64,000 bases of DNA from Hevea brasiliensis (lineage: Eukaryota > Streptophyta > Magnoliopsida > Malpighiales > Euphorbiaceae): positions 1-64,000 of the forward strand of contig NW_026614837.1 of NCBI RefSeq assembly GCF_030052815.1, read 5' to 3'. The notes under the pieces are model-generated. The model ran no database searches, was not told the DNA's origin, and saw only the letters and a program-made list of their open reading frames with translations. The position numbers and the translations under genes are program-made. The first letter of the stretch is position 1; each line of letters opens with the position of its first letter. Below are positions 60,719 to 64,000 of this stretch, in pieces.

Positions 60719-62563
60719 TCAACTACCAGAAGACTTCCTGCTTAGAGCATTAGCCACCACATTAGCTTTTCCTGGGTGATACTGTATGGTGCAATCATAA
60801 TCCTTCAGCAATTCTACCCATCTCCTTTGCCTAAGATTAAGATCACATTGGTCAAAGATGTATTTGAGACTTTTGTGGTCAATGAAGATTTCACAAGTCT
60901 CACCATATAGATAGTGCCTCCAGATTTTCAAAGCAAAAATTACTGCAGCCATTTCCAGATCATGAGTTGGATAATTCTACTCGTGTCTTTTCAACTGATG
61001 ACAAGCATATGCAATAACCCGTCCACGCTGCATCAAAACACATCCTAAACCAATCCTAGAAGCATCACAATATACTGCATAAGCCCTTGATCCAAACAGA
61101 AGAGCTAACACTGGTGCTGTAGTCAAACGAGTCTTAAGCTCTTGAAAACTTCTTTCACAAGCTTCAGACCATTGAAATTTTACATTCTTTTGTGTCAACT
61201 TAGTTAAAGGTGCTGCAATACGAGAGAAGTCTTGAACAAACCATCTATAATACCCTACTAAACCCAAGAAACTATGAATCTCTAACACAGTTATTGGTCT
61301 AGGCCAATGAAGCACTGCCTCAACTTTCTTCTTATCAACACACACCCCATCCTTAGACACTGTATGGCCTAGGAAAGCCACACTATCTAACCAGAACTCA
61401 CATTTTGAGAACTTGGCATATAGCTTGTGTTCCCATAAGGTCTAAAGGACAATTCTCAAATGCTGCTCATGCTCCTCTTTACTCTTTGAGTACACTAGAA
61501 TGTCATCGATGAACACTATAACAAATTAATCTAAGAAAGGTTTGAAAACTCTATTCATGAGATCTATAAAAGTGGCTGGAGCATTAGTAAGACCAAAAGG
61601 CATTACAAGAAATTCATAGTGTCCATACCTAGTCCTGAAGGCAGTTTTAAGTATGTATTCTTTCTTGACCCTTAATTGATGATACCCAGATAGAAGATCA
61701 ATCTTGGAAAAACACTTTGCACCTTAAAGGTGGTCAAACAGGTCATCTATGTGTGGAAAAGGATACTTATTACGCACAGTCACCTTATTCAATTGCCTAT
61801 AATCAATGTACATTCTCAAAGACCCATCCTTCTTCTGCACAAATAACACAAGAGCACCCCATGGAGAAACACTAGGGCAAATAAACCCCTTATCTAGTAG
61901 GTCCTGTAGCTGCTCCTTCAACTCCTTAAGTTCTGCAGGTGCCATACGATAAGGTGGCATAGATATGGGCTCAGTTCCAGGAATTAAGTCTATACCAAAC
62001 TCTACCTCTCGCTCCGGGGGTAAACCTGATAAACCTTCTGGAAACACATCAGGGAACTCCTTAACCACTGCAACATTCTCCAAACCAGCACTTTCTACCT
62101 GAACGTCTCTAATATAAGCTAGATACCCCTTACACCTCTTTCCCAATAATCGGCTAGCACTCACTACTGAGATAAGATTATTAGAGGCTATACTGCGATC
62201 TCCCTGAAATTGAAATTCTGCTTCCCCAGGAATTTTAAAAGGTATAATTTTATTATGATAATCCAATGAAACATGATAAGTGGTTAACCAATCCATGCCT
62301 AAAATCACATCAAACTCAAACATATCCAAAGAAACAAGATCTGCAGCTAATTCCCTATCTCCAATGTGAACTATACATCCCCTATACACCATATCAGTGT
62401 CTATTACATTCCCCATAGGTGTTGATACAGATAAAGGATACTCTAACAAAGTAGGTGGTGTACTAAATCTCATGGAAAAGTATGGAGAAACAAAGGAATG
62501 AGTGGAACCGGGATCAAACAGTACTCTAGCATCAAATGAACAAATAGAAAGTGTACCTGTCAC
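60719..62563 (-). pseudogene. Chromovirus protease, reverse transcriptase and RNase H
   Basis: The protease shows [16 protein letters not shown], where DPG replaces the usual DSG; this variant may not affect function or may be a lesion. Reverse transcriptase blocks are [40 protein letters not shown], a FIDD catalytic box at 61502-61513 and HTVSKDGVCVDKKKVEAV. RNase H blocks are YCDASRIGLGCVLMQRG and [20 protein letters not shown]. Stops at about 61722, 61528 and 60975 break the frame. Confidence 0.9.
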
Positions 62564-62595
62564 TATTGCATTAGATGCCTGAGCATCCTACTGAG

Positions 62596-63156
62596 TCAAA
62601 GTAAAATCCCTGGCTTTACCTCTACCACTAGATGTCTGTCCCTGAGTTTGAGCAGATCCTTTACCACCAGAACCTCTACCACCCTGGCCATGACCACCAG
62701 AACCCTGACTTCTACCACTATACTGTGAAACTGGCTGAACCTGAGAGGGAGTAGAATGTGTTGCTTGACCAGCACCCTAAGTTGTCCCACTAGTAGGACA
62801 GTCCTGTCTATGGTGTCCTAGCTGTCCACAACCAAAGCATGCTCTAGTGACCCAATGACAAGTGCCCTTATGTAGCTTACCACAATGCTGACAATGAGTG
62901 GTAACAGGCCCAGTGCTAATCTGATTATACCGAGCATTCCCTGCATGAGTCCTCTGCTCACGTCCCTGACCAACTCCAGATTGATGTGCCCTATTGCCAA
63001 CTGTAGACTGATAACCCTGCTTATTACCCTGATAAGAACCCTGATGACTCTGTCCTCTGTTAAACTGATTACCCTGACCATCTTTCTTAAACTGCTAGTG
63101 TTGCTCATGAGCCCAACGTTCATCATCATACATCTCCATCTGTCTAGCCCGATCTG
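62596..63156 (-). pseudogene. Chromovirus gag C-terminal part
   Basis: The minus strand shows a Gln/Gly/Asn-rich linker, HCQHCGKLHKGTC and the CCHC knuckle CFGCGQLGHHRQDC (62805-62846), then a Gly/Gln/Ser-rich linker to protease. Stops occur at about 62778 and 63095. The capsid half is separated by the LTR insertion at 63157 and lies outside the window. Confidence 0.85.
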
Positions 63157-64000
63157 TCACACCTTACCCCTCTGTAAGGCATAACATGATCCCGTAGAAT
63201 ACCTAATGAACTATCGAACTTCACCTACCGATAACTCATTAAGTACCCTACAAGGGATTTTAAAATAATTTTTTTTTATAAGTGGTGAGCATTTTCTAAT
63301 AGGTATTTAACACATTTAATTGAAGTTAAAAACTAGTTAAAACTTTTGGCCCATTTTATTTTTCGGCAAATTTTATAAAAATTTTGACAGAGTTCCGTTT
63401 ATATTTTGAGAAAACAGTTCTTCAAATACCTGTAAAAAAAAAAAAAAAAAAGCACTTCTAAAAATTCTTCTCAACCATTACTTTAAATTCTCAATCAATC
63501 TCAAATCTCAAGATTTCACAATCAACATTTCTCAATTTCCAAAATTCAATAATCCTCAAAATACTAGCAATTCATCTCATTCAAATTAAGTAAAATAGTT
63601 CCACTCATATTTTATTAGAGACAAAACAATTTATATATACATTACCACAAAATTTACATCAAAGGAAATTCAAACTAAATTTTTTATTACAAACTTCATA
63701 CAAACTTTGTACAAGCTGCTCAAGACCATTTTACATGTCCATATATTTATGTGCAATACATACATCAAAAGAAATATTTACATTTAGGGTATAAATTATA
63801 CCCGATGACTTCAAGCTGATAGCTCCTCACACCTCAGCAGCTCAGTCTGCTGCTCCTTTAGTCTCTAAATCTGCAACAACAATAAAAGCTATCGCTGAGT
63901 ACTATGACTCAGTGGTGCACAACATACTAAAATAATCTTTATGCAGAAATAAAATCACATTTATTCATAATTTGATCTGAGCATGCGAGTTAAACACAAA
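63157..64000 (-). mobile_element. Partial LTR of a further chromovirus, inserted in gag
   Basis: It begins TGTCACACCTTACCCCTCTG directly after gag sequence and runs past the window end. It aligns loosely with the start of the array LTRs (shared ACATGATCCCGTAG, CTACAAGGGATTTTA and GCTATCGCTGAG ... CTCAGTGGTGCACAA) but is clearly a different family member. A hairpin lies at 63895-63912. Whether a complete element or a solo LTR is present cannot be seen. Confidence 0.8.

Larger units (their letters stand above)
59115..63156 (-). pseudogene. Tekay/Del-type chromovirus gag-pol, degenerate
   Basis: Reading right to left on the minus strand: gag end with zinc knuckle (62793-63155), protease and reverse transcriptase start (61724-62563), reverse transcriptase palm with FIDD (61502-61513), RNase H (60719-60952), integrase finger (60273-60599), integrase core (59996-60217), integrase tail (59369-59605) and a chromodomain (about 59165-59350). 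The order RT-RNase H-integrase is that of Ty3/gypsy, and the C-terminal chromodomain marks a chromovirus, whose chromodomain directs insertion toward heterochromatin. Stops and frameshifts separate most blocks, so the copy is dead. It inserted into the CACTA transposase gene. Confidence 0.93.

Overview
The window is nuclear DNA of a flowering plant, most likely a eudicot. Evidence: AT-rich sequence, spliced genes with GT-AG introns, an intronless plant-type PPR gene, and plant-specific transposon families (CACTA, chromovirus-type Ty3/gypsy with long LTRs, Ty1/copia, a Tat-like element with a Transposase_28 protein). I cannot fix the species. I see no intact host gene. About 11 kb at the left holds decayed host genes; from about 14 kb to the end is almost entirely nested transposons.

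Left part (1-13989). A terminal-exon-like fragment of unknown identity (756-1240, minus). A broken intronless PPR gene, best matched from memory to Arabidopsis At3g18840 (2094-4152, minus; two stops, two frameshifts). A broken multi-exon pfkB-family sugar kinase resembling peroxisomal pseudouridine kinase PUKI (5278-11117, minus), in which nine exons can still be placed although at least three frameshifts and two stops break it. One of its introns carries a 1056-bp hAT-type non-autonomous element with a perfect 8-bp target duplication. AT-rich spacer follows to about 13.99 kb.

Right part (13990-64000). The host layer is an old CACTA (En/Spm) transposon on the minus strand, now cut into five visible pieces: terminus 13990-14586, Transposase_24-type pieces at 44111-44582, 45241-45668 and 49450-49837, and DUF4216/DUF4218 pieces of the transposase at 55652-56893. 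Four insertions split it, three of them with identified 5-bp target duplications: (1) 14587-44110, a tandem LTR-internal-LTR-internal-LTR array of a non-autonomous chromovirus (duplication GATCA); (2) 45669-49449, a solo LTR of a related family (AATTC); (3) 49838-55651, a 5.8-kb Tat-like unit carrying a Transposase_28 gene (ATTTC); (4) 56894 to beyond the window, a degenerate Tekay/Del-type chromovirus whose gag is interrupted at 63157 by yet another LTR.

The array itself was hit again: two solo LTRs of one other family, in opposite orientation, sit in its two internal regions (21094-23191, CTTAG; 27641-29750, TCTCT), and a Ty1/copia element (33780-41768, GTAAC) sits in its third LTR. That copia has its reverse transcriptase split by a further solo LTR (37145-40260, GATTC). 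The nest is therefore four layers deep and the order of events can be read from the target duplications.

No RNA genes, CRISPR arrays or prokaryotic features were found. The most unusual items are the shared-LTR tandem array, the Tat-like unit that looks like a solo LTR with a gene inside it, and a short hairpin that recurs at a similar place in seven long LTRs.
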